64,000 nucleotides of DNA from Alkalimarinus coralli (GCF_023650515.1 NZ_CP096016.1:3040001-3104000); one strand, 5' to 3'. Shown: positions 7,806 to 17,282, counted from the stretch's first letter. Program-made: numbers and translations. The notes: generated by a model from the sequence alone, not told the origin.

Positions 7806-8738
7806 ATGAAGGCCATTCATGCCCGAAAGCTAATTAAGTCTATCGACCAAACCTATACCGAGATGTTTTCCGGTAGGGTGTACACTGTTGGAAAAGGTGC
7901 TGTTTCCGTAAGAAACCACAGCGGAAAAGCAGAAAACACCGTTATTGGGGTACATGGTTTTCTTGAGAATCACTGCTACTTCACCCAATCCTACCAAGAC
8001 GCCACCACTGAATTAATCTTGCTCACCTGTAGCAACTATCACATACCCGTTAGCGGCCCTTCGCCTGAGCCTGCGCCTTGGGAAGTACCTATAAAGTCGC
8101 TGGAAGCCACAATCGAGTATGATGCAAGCATCTTAAACCAGGCAATGGAGAATCTACCAACAACTGACAACGTGCGCGTGCACGGGCACTCTCGTGGTGG
8201 CGCAGTGGTGTTGGAAGCCATAAGACAGCGCCCTGAACTGTATAAAAATGCGGATATTGTATTAGAAGCGTCAGTATTGCCACAGGGCCAGCTTCACCCC
8301 TTGGTCAATGCATTACTGGAACCTGTAAGCCACGGAATGTGGCCTTGGGTAATACGTTTTATAAATAGCACACCCTCATCGTCCTATGGGCAGAGCTTCT
8401 TTGGTAAAATGAATGCCCGCAAAAAGCAGTTGTTGAATAAGTTGTTTACTGCGACTAAAGATCATTTAACCATCGTACGAAATATTGAAAATATCATGGA
8501 GTGGACGGAGAAAACCTCCTTCGACGTTTATAAGCATATCAACCACGGTACCTTCCTTATTCCTAAGGTTGACCGAATTCTTGACCGGGCAGCGATGCTG
8601 ACCAGTGCTGAAAACAGCCCCAACTCAGTCAGAATTATCGAGACTGAAGCATCAAGTCACTTTATTACGCTGGATAGCCATGAGTGGCTACCGACGCTTG
8701 ATATGATGTCAGAACCAAGATTAAAGGCCGCTCTCTAG
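7806..8738 (+). CDS. alpha/beta hydrolase (putative lipase/esterase)
   Basis: A 310-residue protein with the nucleophile-elbow motif GHSRGG near residue 126 and an N-terminal strand-turn VIGVHGFLENH that would form the oxyanion side. A likely catalytic His lies in ASSHFITLDSHEW near the C-terminus. No signal peptide is seen, so it probably acts in the cytoplasm, perhaps on intracellular esters; substrate unknown. GGGGAGGA lies 7 bases before the ATG, a strong ribosome site. The gene lies between the wax synthase and a crotonase pair, which suggests lipid metabolism by association only. Its last codons form part of a terminator hairpin. Confidence 0.8.
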   Translation: MKAIHARKLIKSIDQTYTEMFSGRVYTVGKGAVSVRNHSGKAENTVIGVHGFLENHCYFTQSYQDATTELILLTCSNYHIPVSGPSPEPAPWEVPIKSLEATIEYDASILNQAMENLPTTDNVRVHGHSRGGAVVLEAIRQRPELYKNADIVLEASVLPQGQLHPLVNALLEPVSHGMWPWVIRFINSTPSSSYGQSFFGKMNARKKQLLNKLFTATKDHLTIVRNIENIMEWTEKTSFDVYKHINHGTFLIPKVDRILDRAAMLTSAENSPNSVRIIETEASSHFITLDSHEWLPTLDMMSEPRLKAAL

Positions 8739-8753
8739 CGCGGCCTTTAATCT
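8718..8753 (+). terminator. terminator overlapping the hydrolase stop codon
   Basis: Arms AGATTAAAGGCCGC (8718-8731) and GCGGCCTTTAATCT (8740-8753) pair over 14 bp with an 8-base loop. The stop codon TAG (8736-8738) lies inside the loop, so the final codons of the hydrolase encode the left arm. No long T-run follows, but the stem ends in CTTTAATCT. The hairpin would form as the ribosome leaves. Confidence 0.65.
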
Positions 8754-8889
8754 ATCCACCGCTTACGTTTAAATATCCAACCTCATTAAAGCCCACTCCG
8801 CTCTGCTGAATATTCAACAATAGTGTAGAATACCCGTTCAATATTCCGATGTATGATTAGGAATCGCTCTGCATATTCAGGGAAACCAG

Positions 8890-9669
8890 ATGTCCAAGGA
8901 AAAACTATTAAACACAAAAGTTAGAAGCGACAACGCTGAACGACTACGACAACTCCTGCTCGACTACCATAACTTCCGTTACCGCGATGATACTTCGCTT
9001 GAAGCCGAAATGGAGAAATTAAGCCATTGGCAGGCAGAACGCCTAAAATTCACCCATCAGGACTTATATCAGAATCCGCGCTACCATGAAGGCCTTGAGT
9101 TCCTGTTAAAGGATCTGTATGCCCCAAAAGAGTTTACTCAGAGAGACGATGATCTTGAGCGAATCTTCCCGGTAGCAGTGAAACTGCTTCCAGACAATCT
9201 AATATATACTGTTGGCCTTTTGGTGGAGCTCAATTTACTGACGCAGCAGCTCGATCATAAGCTCGCAGATGTGCTCTTCAACCAGTTAAATGTGAACGAG
9301 ATTACAGAAGAGTCATACTGCGAAGCTTATCGGCTATGCAACAATAAAAGCCTAAGAGTGCACCAGACACAGCTCATTGCCAACATCGGTAATGACCTTG
9401 ATGTTTACGTGCGAAGCCGCTTGGTACGACTCACACTTAAAATGACTCGCTCTCCAGCCGAGATGGCAGGACTGGGAAACCTGCATAGTTTTCTACGGCG
9501 GGGCTTCAGTGCCTTCCACCAAATGGGTGGCGTTGACGAACTTCTGGAACTCATTATCAGCAGAGAGAGTGCTATTCTGGACGATATTTACAACGATAAA
9601 CCCTCTCCGTTAAGTTTGACTCATTCGAAAAAGCAAAGCCTGGCTAGCTCTGCCAGCCAAGTACCCTAA
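8890..9669 (+). CDS. conserved-looking hypothetical protein upstream of crotonase
   Basis: A 259-residue soluble protein that I cannot assign to a named family. It is mostly helical, with a distinctive block EFLLKDLYAPKEFTQRDDDLERIFP near residues 75-98. Later it has a basic stretch (YVRSRLVRLTLKMTRSPAEMAG) and a Ser-rich tail. I have the impression of similar proteins in other hydrocarbon-degrading gammaproteobacteria, but cannot verify this. It precedes the crotonase gene by about 50 bases on the same strand and may be co-transcribed, which hints at acyl-CoA metabolism. No membrane segment, signal or metal motif is visible. Confidence 0.7.
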   Translation: MSKEKLLNTKVRSDNAERLRQLLLDYHNFRYRDDTSLEAEMEKLSHWQAERLKFTHQDLYQNPRYHEGLEFLLKDLYAPKEFTQRDDDLERIFPVAVKLLPDNLIYTVGLLVELNLLTQQLDHKLADVLFNQLNVNEITEESYCEAYRLCNNKSLRVHQTQLIANIGNDLDVYVRSRLVRLTLKMTRSPAEMAGLGNLHSFLRRGFSAFHQMGGVDELLELIISRESAILDDIYNDKPSPLSLTHSKKQSLASSASQVP

Positions 9670-9717
9670 TGCCTATTAGATTGCAGCCTTTTGACTAGAT
9701 TTATTACAGGACTCACC

Positions 9718-10521
9718 ATGAACGAACGCGTCACCCTAGAGATTGTCGATAACATTGCTGTTGTCACCATGAACCGCCCCGATAAACTCAACGCGCTTGA
9801 TATGCCGATGTTTGAAGGGTTGGCCAAAACAGCTAAGAAACTAGCAAAAAACCGAGACATCAGAGCAGTTATTCTGCGCGGCGAAGGCAATGCCTTTTGC
9901 TCCGGGTTAGACGTAAAAAGCATTATGAAAAACCCTCTGGCAGCCGCTAAGCTGTTGATCAAACCAGGGCGAAAGATTTCAAATCTGGCGCAGGATGTAG
10001 GCTACCTCTGGCGACAGGTTCCAGTACCGGTTATTGCTGTTACTCAGGGCAAATGTTGGGGTGGCGGCTTTCAAATTGCGTTAGGCGCAGACTTCCGCTA
10101 CACCATGCCGGATTGTGAGTTTTCTATTATGGAAATGAAATGGGGCCTGATTCCCGACATGAGCGGAAGCATTACCCTGAGGGAGCTTATACCGATTGAT
10201 TTGGCTAAAGAGCTTACTATGACCGCCCGTATTTTTGACGGCAATGAGGCTAAAGAAATGGGGCTTGTTTCTCACGTATCAGAAAAACCGTTTGACGATG
10301 CACTTGCGTTTGCAAAAGAGATATCAAAGCGCTCACCTGACGCCATTGCAAATGCCAAGAAGCTGTTTAACGAAACCTGGACGGCTACCGAAAAGGTCGC
10401 GCTATGGTGGGAAACAAAACTGCAAAAACAGTTGATTGGCCGCTGGAACCAACGGGCATCCATTAGCCAGAACAACCCTAAAGAAAAAAATCCAATGGCG
10501 TTCAAAAAGCGTTCAAAATAG
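9718..10521 (+). CDS. enoyl-CoA hydratase/isomerase family (crotonase)
   Basis: Crotonase-fold enzymes hydrate or isomerise acyl-CoA thioesters. The product (267 aa) shows the N-terminal NRPDKLNALD, the oxyanion-hole block GEGNAFCSGLDVKS, and VIAVTQGKCWGGGFQIALGADFR, followed by MKWGLIPDMSGS. The positions after GGGFQIALGADFR carry the family active-site region, but I cannot tell a hydratase from an isomerase or hydrolase. The ATG at 9718 with AGGA 6 bases upstream is preferred over a TTG at 9691. It follows the unknown 8890 gene on the same strand. A GC-rich hairpin at 10542-10559 without a T-run follows the stop. Confidence 0.88.
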   Translation: MNERVTLEIVDNIAVVTMNRPDKLNALDMPMFEGLAKTAKKLAKNRDIRAVILRGEGNAFCSGLDVKSIMKNPLAAAKLLIKPGRKISNLAQDVGYLWRQVPVPVIAVTQGKCWGGGFQIALGADFRYTMPDCEFSIMEMKWGLIPDMSGSITLRELIPIDLAKELTMTARIFDGNEAKEMGLVSHVSEKPFDDALAFAKEISKRSPDAIANAKKLFNETWTATEKVALWWETKLQKQLIGRWNQRASISQNNPKEKNPMAFKKRSK

Positions 10522-10594
10522 TCGCTGCCATAACAGAACATGGGAGGCTATGCCCTCCCGGTTCGGAGAGTAGCCGAATTTGGCCAAAGAGTAT

Positions 10595-10963
10595 TCAGGA
10601 AGCCGATTTCAAGTAATCGATATTGCGGCTCACCACCCGTGAACACATCTGGATGTAGTCAACAACAACCTCTTTCTCATTTGAGTCATGCCAATCTCCA
10701 GCAAACTCACTACCCCGCTCAAAACTCACAGCCAGTGACCGTACATCTTTCTCACGATTCAGCACTTTTGCTGCAAGTCGGTTTCCGGTTGAACTTAAAT
10801 CAGTCCGCCCTACTAACGTTCCGTAAGCATTGAAGAAACCACCGCACTCTGCCAGTAGAATGGCATCTGCTGCAGACGCTGACTCCGTGGCATTAACAGT
10901 GAGTGACAGCAACGCCAAGAGCAGTCCGGCAGCGAGTGAGCAAAGGCTTTGTTTTCTTTTCAT
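10595..10963 (-). CDS. exported hypothetical protein (122 aa)
   Basis: Starts MKRKQSLCSLAAG with a hydrophobic core (LLLALLSLTV) and an NATESASA cleavage region, a standard Sec signal peptide. The mature part of about 95 residues has two cysteines (AECGGFF and MCSRVV) that could form a disulfide. The ATG at 10963 is chosen because GGAGT lies 5 bases upstream; the longer in-frame extension is not needed. No family recognised. It is convergent with the crotonase gene. Confidence 0.65.
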   Translation of the reverse strand: MKRKQSLCSLAAGLLLALLSLTVNATESASAADAILLAECGGFFNAYGTLVGRTDLSSTGNRLAAKVLNREKDVRSLAVSFERGSEFAGDWHDSNEKEVVVDYIQMCSRVVSRNIDYLKSAS

Positions 10964-11144
10964 CAGAGACTCCAACATAATCATAGTCACCTGATCAGCC
11001 GCACTAAACGACCAAAAAATGACCACTTCATCTACCAGTTTATGAAAGAAGACTCAATATCACCGTTAATAAACGTAAATTTTGGTATTGAGTTGGTAAG
11101 CAGTTTTTCCAATGCAGATTGAGATAACAGAGGAATAAAGGCTC

Positions 11145-11173
11145 AACGACCCGCAAGAGCGCTGGGTCGTTTT
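11145..11173 (+). terminator. orphan terminator-like hairpin (possible small RNA end)
   Basis: AACGACCC (11145-11152) pairs with GGGTCGTT (11164-11171) around an 11-base loop, ending in TTTT. No + strand gene lies upstream in 11027-11144, so it may end a short non-coding transcript starting in that interval, or be unrelated to termination. Evidence for the RNA itself is lacking. Confidence 0.35.
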
Positions 11174-11308
11174 GAATTGGTGGAGGTATGAGGAGCAAGA
11201 TATATAGTTCAGGGAAAGAACTCGTATAGCCCTATAAAGAAACCCACTATTACCACTTCTGCCAGGAGTGAAGTAGTAACAATGGGTGTTTTGCCAAACG
11301 GAGGCTAA

Positions 11309-13138
11309 TTAATAACGATACTCGCCAGACTCAATATCTTTCTGGATATCGGCCGTGAGCGGCACGTATGAATCAGCTTTAGGCAGCCATACGTAGACCG
11401 GGTTATCCTGCTTGTTAAGATCAAAGCCAGCATCTTTTAGCGGCGCTTTTTTATGCTTAAACGTACCTGTGGTTTCCATTCCTCCACTGAGGCGAATAAA
11501 AACCGGTATCGCATAATGAGGCAGCTCTTGCTTTAGGTGATCCAGTAATGATTTAAAGTCAAATTCCGACTCTTCACAGTCCAGGCGAATAGATGCCATA
11601 CCCGCACGACCATTCGTTTCCGGGATTTCAACACCATAAACCACGGTTTCACTGACGTGAGTACAGCTATCAACAATATGCTCTACTTCAGTAGTCGATA
11701 CATTCTCACCTTTCCATCTAAACGTATCTCCCAAACGGTCAACAAACTGTGCGTGCTTAAAGCCCAAGTCTCGCATCAAGTCGCCGGTGTTGAACCATGC
11801 ATCCCCTTTTTTGAATACATCGCGCAAAATGCACTCTTCTGTTTTCTTCGGGTCTGTGTAACCATGAAAAGGGGTCTTTTCAGTGATTTCACCAATCAAT
11901 AAACCCGCCCCGCCTTTCTTCACCTTACGCATAAAGCCATCTTTACCTCTAACAGGTGCTTCGGCCTCTTTGTCATACTCAACAATCGCATAAGGAAATG
12001 GGGATATACCCACGGTATTATCAAAATTCAAAACATTGGTGAAACCAATATTACCTTCACTCGATGCGTAAAGCTCCATGACCCGCTCGATGCCGAAACG
12101 GTCTTTAAATGACTTCCAAATGCTAGGTCGCAGGCCATTACCCACAACAACACGGATTTTGTTGTCGAGGTCATTAGGCTTGGCCGGCTGATCCATCAGG
12201 TAGCGACACAACTCTCCTACATAACCAAACGCAGTGGCATCATAACGACGAATGTCATCCCAAAAGCGGCTTGCGCTGAACTTGCGGGCAATAATTAATC
12301 CTGACTTCCCAGCTAAGATTGAGCCCCAGCATACAGCCATCGCCGTCGCATGATAAAACGGCAAAGTGACATACATTCTGTCAGATGTATTCAGCCGTAA
12401 CGCACCGTAGCCGAAAGCGCCGTATGCTTTCATAAACCGTCCATGATTAAAGATTACGGCCTTAGGTAACCCTGTAGTACCCGATGTATAAATATAGAAA
12501 CAAGGGTCTTCACTATAGATTTTCTGAGTTTCCGGGAGATTACTTTCAGAGAATCCGTGAATTTCAGTGGCGAGATTCTTCCAGCCTTTTGGCGCTTTAC
12601 CCGGCTCTTTTAAAGTATCCTGATCGGCAAGAAAGTAGTGACTCTCTTCAGGCACAACTAAGTCACTTTTTACTTCGTCAAATGCGTCTACCAGTTCCTC
12701 ACCAACAATCGCCAGTTTGGGGCTGACCAGATTAATACTGTGCGTTAACACTTTTCCTCGCTGAGAAGTGTTAATCAATGCATTGGTTGCTCCAATCTTT
12801 GCACAAGCAGCCACACAGGCAAATAGCTCAGGTCTGTTCTCAATTAGAATCGCAACGGTATCGCCTTTTTTCACCCCTTTGCCTAACAAGTAATGAGCGA
12901 TGCGGTTAGCCCAGGCGTTGTATTCACTGTATGTTATGAAGGTGTCTTTATAGATCAGCGCGTGGCCATTCGGGTTCTTTTTTACAGCCTCTTCAATACA
13001 TAGCCCAAGCCCTACAGGTTTGGTTTTATTGGTATTATTACCAATTCTTACGCCTTTGATCGTGCCTGGCAAATTAGCTAATAAGCCAGGTATTCTAGAG
13101 AGGAATTTAGGTAGGGTAATGACATCGGACTGGCTCAT
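11309..13138 (-). CDS. long/very-long-chain acyl-CoA synthetase (FATP type)
   Basis: This 609-residue enzyme activates fatty acids to acyl-CoA through an acyl-adenylate and may drive vectorial uptake. The AMP-binding P-loop IYTSGTTGLPKAVI is intact, followed by YVTLPFYHATAM, the FATP-typical VVGNGLRPSIWKSF and ELYASSEGN, and a C-terminal FRWKGENVSTTEVE hinge with GTFKHKK near the end. These features place it with the FATP/SLC27 branch, not FadD. Length fits (about 600 aa). GGAG lies 5 bases before the ATG at 13138. No partner gene is directly adjacent, but the wax synthase at 5.8-7.3 kb would consume its product. Confidence 0.9.
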   Translation of the reverse strand: MSQSDVITLPKFLSRIPGLLANLPGTIKGVRIGNNTNKTKPVGLGLCIEEAVKKNPNGHALIYKDTFITYSEYNAWANRIAHYLLGKGVKKGDTVAILIENRPELFACVAACAKIGATNALINTSQRGKVLTHSINLVSPKLAIVGEELVDAFDEVKSDLVVPEESHYFLADQDTLKEPGKAPKGWKNLATEIHGFSESNLPETQKIYSEDPCFYIYTSGTTGLPKAVIFNHGRFMKAYGAFGYGALRLNTSDRMYVTLPFYHATAMAVCWGSILAGKSGLIIARKFSASRFWDDIRRYDATAFGYVGELCRYLMDQPAKPNDLDNKIRVVVGNGLRPSIWKSFKDRFGIERVMELYASSEGNIGFTNVLNFDNTVGISPFPYAIVEYDKEAEAPVRGKDGFMRKVKKGGAGLLIGEITEKTPFHGYTDPKKTEECILRDVFKKGDAWFNTGDLMRDLGFKHAQFVDRLGDTFRWKGENVSTTEVEHIVDSCTHVSETVVYGVEIPETNGRAGMASIRLDCEESEFDFKSLLDHLKQELPHYAIPVFIRLSGGMETTGTFKHKKAPLKDAGFDLNKQDNPVYVWLPKADSYVPLTADIQKDIESGEYRY

Positions 13139-13394
13139 GGTATCTCCATTCTTTAATTATTATCAGAGGGGCGTTCTATCCCTGTTAAAAACTGGCCGAG
13201 AGTATAATCAAACCATTATTGCATCAATGGCATCTGTGACTATTCGACCAGTCTAAAGAGCAACTTTTTACGGTTAACTGTTTTATTTTTAAGTCTTGCT
13301 ATATCTATTACTATCGGCGCTGATTACTACGATGCATTTGCTAACAATGCAGGCCGCACAACGATCACTAACAACCGCACGAGACCATATCTGG

Positions 13395-13446
13395 CCAGCT
13401 AGAACCAGCAAGATCCGACCAGCAAGATCTGACCAGCTAGAAGAAG
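13395..13446. repeat. 14-bp tandem repeat, about 3.7 copies
   Basis: The unit CCAGCAAGATCYGA occurs at 13405-13418 and 13419-13432. A shortened copy lies at 13395-13404 and a diverged copy at 13433-13446, where the AAGATC part is replaced by TAGAAG. The array lies in the 309-base gap between the acyl-CoA synthetase start and the PHA-associated gene end, abutting that gene's stop codon. The rest of the gap (13139-13394) shows no gene. Confidence 0.7.
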
Positions 13447-13447
13447 A

Positions 13448-13732
13448 CTACTCACCCTCTTCCAGCAACCCATCCAGGTGATTGTGAATTTCCTGCTCAA
13501 TGCGGCCTTTAAAAGGTCTAAGCAAAAAACCCAGCTCCATTTTCACATGAATGGTCGTCGGTTCAACTGTTAGCTTACCTTTGGCACCGCTTCGTTTAAA
13601 GGTCAGCGTATCACCGTCCCAGGAATAACTAACATCAAACCTCTCGGATAAACTCTTTGCCAAATCATCCGCTGTCGCAATAGCATCACTGTGATTCAAG
13701 GTATGATGGCGGGTAATATCTATGACGGACAT
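13448..13732 (-). CDS. polyhydroxyalkanoic acid system family protein
   Basis: A 94-residue protein matching the small PHA-granule-region family by its opening MSVIDITRHHTL, the central DVSYSWDGDTLTFKR and the later LGFLLRPFKGRIEQEI. Homologs sit beside ubiE in Pseudomonas, just downstream of the pha genes. Here it lies next to ubiE on the opposite strand, but no phaC, phaF or phaI gene is present in the window. The molecular role is unknown; association with PHA granules is inferred from family context. AGGAG lies 4 bases before the ATG. Confidence 0.85.
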   Translation of the reverse strand: MSVIDITRHHTLNHSDAIATADDLAKSLSERFDVSYSWDGDTLTFKRSGAKGKLTVEPTTIHVKMELGFLLRPFKGRIEQEIHNHLDGLLEEGE

Positions 13733-13998
13733 ACAACTCCTATAATTTAAATAAATAATTCAGCATCTTACTATTCAAACACTTTAAACTAACCCGACGC
13801 CTAAACCAAATCAGACATTCAAGCCGGCTGTTTCGGTTATACGATACTCAACACACAAATAGATAGTCAGTGAAGGTTTGTAGCGCCCAGTGCTAAATAC
13901 ACCTAAAGGGCATGTTACTGGCCAAGTGCTGCCGCTGAGCACACCTGGAAAGCAAATTATTGCACTATTGTATTCCAAAATTGACATAAAAAAAGACA

Positions 13999-14026
13999 TT
14001 GCCGGAATGTGACGTTAGAATATAAC
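13999..14026 (+). promoter_or_regulatory. candidate promoter for ubiE operon
   Basis: TTGCCG (13999-14004), a 16-base spacer and TATAAC (14021-14026) would start transcription near 14033. This supports translation of ubiE from the ATG at 14070, since the ATG at 14034 would have no leader. The wider 13733-14033 interval has no gene. Confidence 0.45.
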
Positions 14027-14069
14027 CCAATTAATGACTTTGATGATGAGAACGCCAACAGAGGCCCAA

Positions 14070-14861
14070 ATGTCTAATACCCACGTACCTGAAGCATCTT
14101 CATCGACCGAGCGAAAAGCTGACGATAAAACCCACTTCGGTTATCGACAAGTAAAAGTAGAAGATAAAGTAAACCATGTGGCAGATGTGTTTCATTCCGT
14201 CGCAAGCAAATATGACGTTATGAACGATCTTATGTCGATGGGAATACACCGTCTCTGGAAGCGCTTCACCATTGAGTTAAGTGGCGTAAGAAAAGGGCAT
14301 AAAGTGCTTGATCTTGCCGGTGGCACCGGCGACCTGACCATGAAATTCTCTGACATTGTTGGCCCTGAAGGCACAGTGGTACTGGCTGATATTAACGAGT
14401 CCATGCTAAAAGTCGGCCGAGACAGGCTGATGGATCGCGGATATACGTCGAACATTGAAGTTGTTCAAGCCAATGCAGAGGAACTCCCGTTCCCGGACAA
14501 TCACTTTAATTGTGTGACCATCGCGTTTGGATTAAGAAACGTGACCGATAAGGATAAAGCGTTACGCTCAATCACGCGCGTGCTGAAACCCGGTGGAAAG
14601 CTGCTGGTGCTGGAGTTTTCCAAGCCGGAAAACCCGCTGTTGACCAAAGCCTATGACCTATACTCTTTCACAGCACTTCCAGCGATGGGTAAACTCATTG
14701 CCGGTGACTCTGAAAGCTACAAGTACCTTGCCGAATCCATTCGCATGCACCCGGATCAGGAAACGCTAAAGGGCATGATGGAGCAGGCGGGGCTGGTTAA
14801 CTGCTGCTACCACAACATGACCGGTGGCATTGTGGCATTACACACCGGAGTTAAGCCTTAG
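14070..14861 (+). CDS. ubiquinone/menaquinone C-methyltransferase UbiE
   Basis: SAM-dependent C-methyltransferase of ubiquinone (and menaquinone) biosynthesis. Motif [16 protein letters not shown], the acidic post-motif ADINESML and [13 protein letters not shown] are all clear, and [14 protein letters not shown] and LLVLEFSKP are UbiE-specific. The start at 14070 ([10 protein letters not shown]) is favoured by GAGG 6 bases upstream and by the promoter at 13999-14026. This gives 263 residues, close to E. coli (251). It heads the ubiE-ubiJ-ubiB run, with ubiJ beginning right after its stop. Confidence 0.96.
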   Translation: MSNTHVPEASSSTERKADDKTHFGYRQVKVEDKVNHVADVFHSVASKYDVMNDLMSMGIHRLWKRFTIELSGVRKGHKVLDLAGGTGDLTMKFSDIVGPEGTVVLADINESMLKVGRDRLMDRGYTSNIEVVQANAEELPFPDNHFNCVTIAFGLRNVTDKDKALRSITRVLKPGGKLLVLEFSKPENPLLTKAYDLYSFTALPAMGKLIAGDSESYKYLAESIRMHPDQETLKGMMEQAGLVNCCYHNMTGGIVALHTGVKP

Positions 14862-14862
14862 C

Positions 14863-15531
14863 ATGAAGGTAGACGGAATGAGGATTGACCCTTCGCTAAT
14901 CACAGCGGCTGCCGCTGCAGCAGAGGCTCTTGTTAACAAAACCCTGGCGCTGGATTCCGCAGCGCTCATTAAGGTAAAAGAGCTTGACGGTTCAGTTGTC
15001 AAAGTTTCGTTGCATCCGATTGATGTGTCAGTCACGGTTAATGCCTGCAACGATCAACTAATCATCTCCAGCAACGATGATAAATATACCGATAGCGAAA
15101 TTGACGTCACCATCGAAGGCTCCCCTTTATCTCTATCGCGCCTAGTATTTGAAGACGATAAAAACAGCCTGGTTCGGTCTGGCGATATTAAGCTACTGGG
15201 TAATGCAGAGGTCGCACAGAGGTTTCAATCGCTGTTGGCCGAACTGAATATTGACTGGGAGAGTGCATTAGCAGACATTATCGGTGATATTCCTGCTCAC
15301 TTTATCGGACAAAAGCTCCGCCAGGGTTTCTCGTGGGGCAAGCAGGCACAGCAAAGCCTTACCGCCAATATAGAAGAACACTTGCATGAAGAGAGCCGCT
15401 TACTTCCCAACCGAATTGAGTTGCAGGAGCAGTTTGCTCAAATTGATCAACTCCGCCTATCTACAGAACGGCTGGAGGCTCGCCTGGCAAAATTAAACAA
15501 CGCTATTTTGAGTGAAGAAAGCGCATCCTAG
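14863..15531 (+). CDS. ubiquinone biosynthesis accessory factor UbiJ (SCP2 domain)
   Basis: UbiJ is a lipid-binding accessory factor of the soluble ubiquinone-biosynthesis complex and is encoded between ubiE and ubiB in many gammaproteobacteria, as here. The protein has an N-terminal SCP2-like region (VDVSVTVNACNDQLIIS, then GDIKLLGNAEVAQRFQ) and a C-terminal coiled coil (LQEQFAQIDQLRLSTERLEARLAKL). Its first ATG (14863) follows the ubiE stop by one base; a second ATG at 14878 is possible. The Ala-rich stretch near residues 15-21 (AAAAAAE) is notable but is common in the family. Confidence 0.88.
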   Translation: MKVDGMRIDPSLITAAAAAAEALVNKTLALDSAALIKVKELDGSVVKVSLHPIDVSVTVNACNDQLIISSNDDKYTDSEIDVTIEGSPLSLSRLVFEDDKNSLVRSGDIKLLGNAEVAQRFQSLLAELNIDWESALADIIGDIPAHFIGQKLRQGFSWGKQAQQSLTANIEEHLHEESRLLPNRIELQEQFAQIDQLRLSTERLEARLAKLNNAILSEESAS

Positions 15532-15558
15532 CCGCTATCAAACATGACCATAGATACC

Positions 15559-15600
15559 ACCATAACGACTACAGAGATCACCATAACGACTACAGAGATC
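15559..15600. repeat. perfect 21-bp tandem duplication between ubiJ and ubiB
   Basis: The 21-base unit starting ACCATAACGACTACAG occurs twice in a row (15559-15579 and 15580-15600) with no mismatch, and a partial ACC follows. It occupies much of the 106-base ubiJ-ubiB gap. It is probably a recent slippage event and may vary in copy number between strains. Confidence 0.85.
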
Positions 15601-15637
15601 ACCTGTTCAGCATCGCCAACCAATTAACGAGTAGCCT

Positions 15638-17278
15638 GTGTCACGCATTCAACGACTAATAAAAATCATCTGGGTTATTGGAAAATATCGACTCGATGAG
15701 TTTCTTCCCCTTACCCACCTCCCCCTCTACCTGAGACTGCTGTTTATTCTGGCCCCTTGGCACCTGTTTCCAAAACCTCAACAACCGCGAGGCGCGCGAA
15801 TTAGATACGCCCTTGAAGAGCTGGGACCAATATTTATAAAGTTTGGCCAAATACTATCTACCCGCAGAGACCTGCTGCCAGATGACATTGCAGTTGAGCT
15901 GAAATCGCTTCAGGATAACGTTGCGCCTTTCTCGGGAGAAACCGCCAAGAACATTGTGGAACAGGCCCTTAAACAGTCTACCGACGATATATTTCTCTCA
16001 TTTGATATTAACCCGCTTGCCTCCGCATCTATTGCTCAGGTTCATGCGGCTCAATTGCAAGATGGCAAACAAGTGGTCGTCAAGGTGATTAGGCCGGGTA
16101 TTACTCGCGTCATTCATCAAGATATTGCGCTGATGTTTCTTGTTGCAGGTCTGGCAGAAAAATATTGGGAAGATGGCAAGAGACTGCACCCAGTAGACAT
16201 TGTTAGCGACTACGAAAAAACCATCTTTGACGAGCTTGATTTACAACGAGAAGCCGCCAATGCCTCGCAGCTAAGACGCAATTTTGATAACTCCAGTTTA
16301 ATTTATATGCCAGAAATTTTCTGGGATTACACCAATACCGATGTTCTGGTCATGGAGAGGGTATATGGAATTCCGGTTGCCGATGTCGATACACTGAATG
16401 CTCACGGTACCAACCTGAAAAAGCTGGCGGAAAAAGGGGTCGATATATTCTTTACCCAGGTATTCAGAGACAGCTTCTTTCATGCCGATATGCACCCTGG
16501 CAATATCTTCGTCAATGTAGAGAACCCTGATGACCCACAATATATCGCAATTGACTTTGGTATTGTCGGCACCCTGACCCCTGACGATCAAAGCTATCTG
16601 GCGCGCAACCTGCTCGCATTTTTTAACCGCGATTACAGACAGGTTGCAGAGCTTCATATCTCATCAGGCTGGGTGCCTGAAGATACTCCCGTGAATGAGT
16701 TCGAGTCTGCAATACGCACGGTTTGCGAACCTATTTTTGAAAAGCCGCTTAAGGATATTTCATTTGGTCAGGTTCTGCTGAGACTCTTTCAAACCGCCCG
16801 CCGCTTTAATATGGAAGTACAGCCCCAGCTCGTACTGCTACAAAAAACTCTCCTGAATATAGAAGGCCTTGGCCGCCAGCTCTACCCTGACCTCGACCTG
16901 TGGAGCACTGCACAACCTTTTTTAGAGGACTGGATGAAGCAGCGTATTGCTCCTCCCGGTTTATGGAAAAACGTCAAGCAACACATACCCAGCTGGCTGG
17001 AACAAACCCCCGAGTTGCCTCAAATGGTTTATGATGCGATCCAGCAGGTTAAAAGCCTGGATAGTTTCAGCCAAAATCAGGAACGCAGCATTAAAGCCCT
17101 GAAAGAAGAGATACACACCAACCAGGGCGTTAACAAAGATTACTGGATTGCCACCCTGGCATTTGGTGCCGCCATATTCAGCCAAAATGCGGTGGCTGTG
17201 GACTGGCTTCGAGAGCTTCCAGGCCAAAGCTGGTTGTTGGCAGGCATTGGATTTTATTTTCTTATCAAGCGAAAATAG
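15638..17278 (+). CDS. ubiquinone biosynthesis kinase-like protein UbiB
   Basis: UbiB is an atypical ABC1/ADCK-family kinase-like ATPase needed for ubiquinone synthesis at the inner membrane. The family KxGQ motif is present ([17 protein letters not shown]), as are the Ala-rich loop [11 protein letters not shown], the VVKVIRPG lysine strand, [11 protein letters not shown] and AIDFG. The C-terminus has hydrophobic segments ([10 protein letters not shown] and [13 protein letters not shown]) that would anchor it to the membrane. Length of 546 residues matches E. coli. The start is GTG at 15638 with a weak ribosome site. It continues the ubi operon and is followed 4 bases later by hisI. Confidence 0.96.
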   Translation: MSRIQRLIKIIWVIGKYRLDEFLPLTHLPLYLRLLFILAPWHLFPKPQQPRGARIRYALEELGPIFIKFGQILSTRRDLLPDDIAVELKSLQDNVAPFSGETAKNIVEQALKQSTDDIFLSFDINPLASASIAQVHAAQLQDGKQVVVKVIRPGITRVIHQDIALMFLVAGLAEKYWEDGKRLHPVDIVSDYEKTIFDELDLQREAANASQLRRNFDNSSLIYMPEIFWDYTNTDVLVMERVYGIPVADVDTLNAHGTNLKKLAEKGVDIFFTQVFRDSFFHADMHPGNIFVNVENPDDPQYIAIDFGIVGTLTPDDQSYLARNLLAFFNRDYRQVAELHISSGWVPEDTPVNEFESAIRTVCEPIFEKPLKDISFGQVLLRLFQTARRFNMEVQPQLVLLQKTLLNIEGLGRQLYPDLDLWSTAQPFLEDWMKQRIAPPGLWKNVKQHIPSWLEQTPELPQMVYDAIQQVKSLDSFSQNQERSIKALKEEIHTNQGVNKDYWIATLAFGAAIFSQNAVAVDWLRELPGQSWLLAGIGFYFLIKRK

Positions 17279-17282
17279 CAAT

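Noticed and set aside
10542-10559. GGGAGG/CCTCCC hairpin after the crotonase gene as a terminator
   Set aside because: The stem is only 6 bp and no T-run follows, so it is not a convincing intrinsic terminator.
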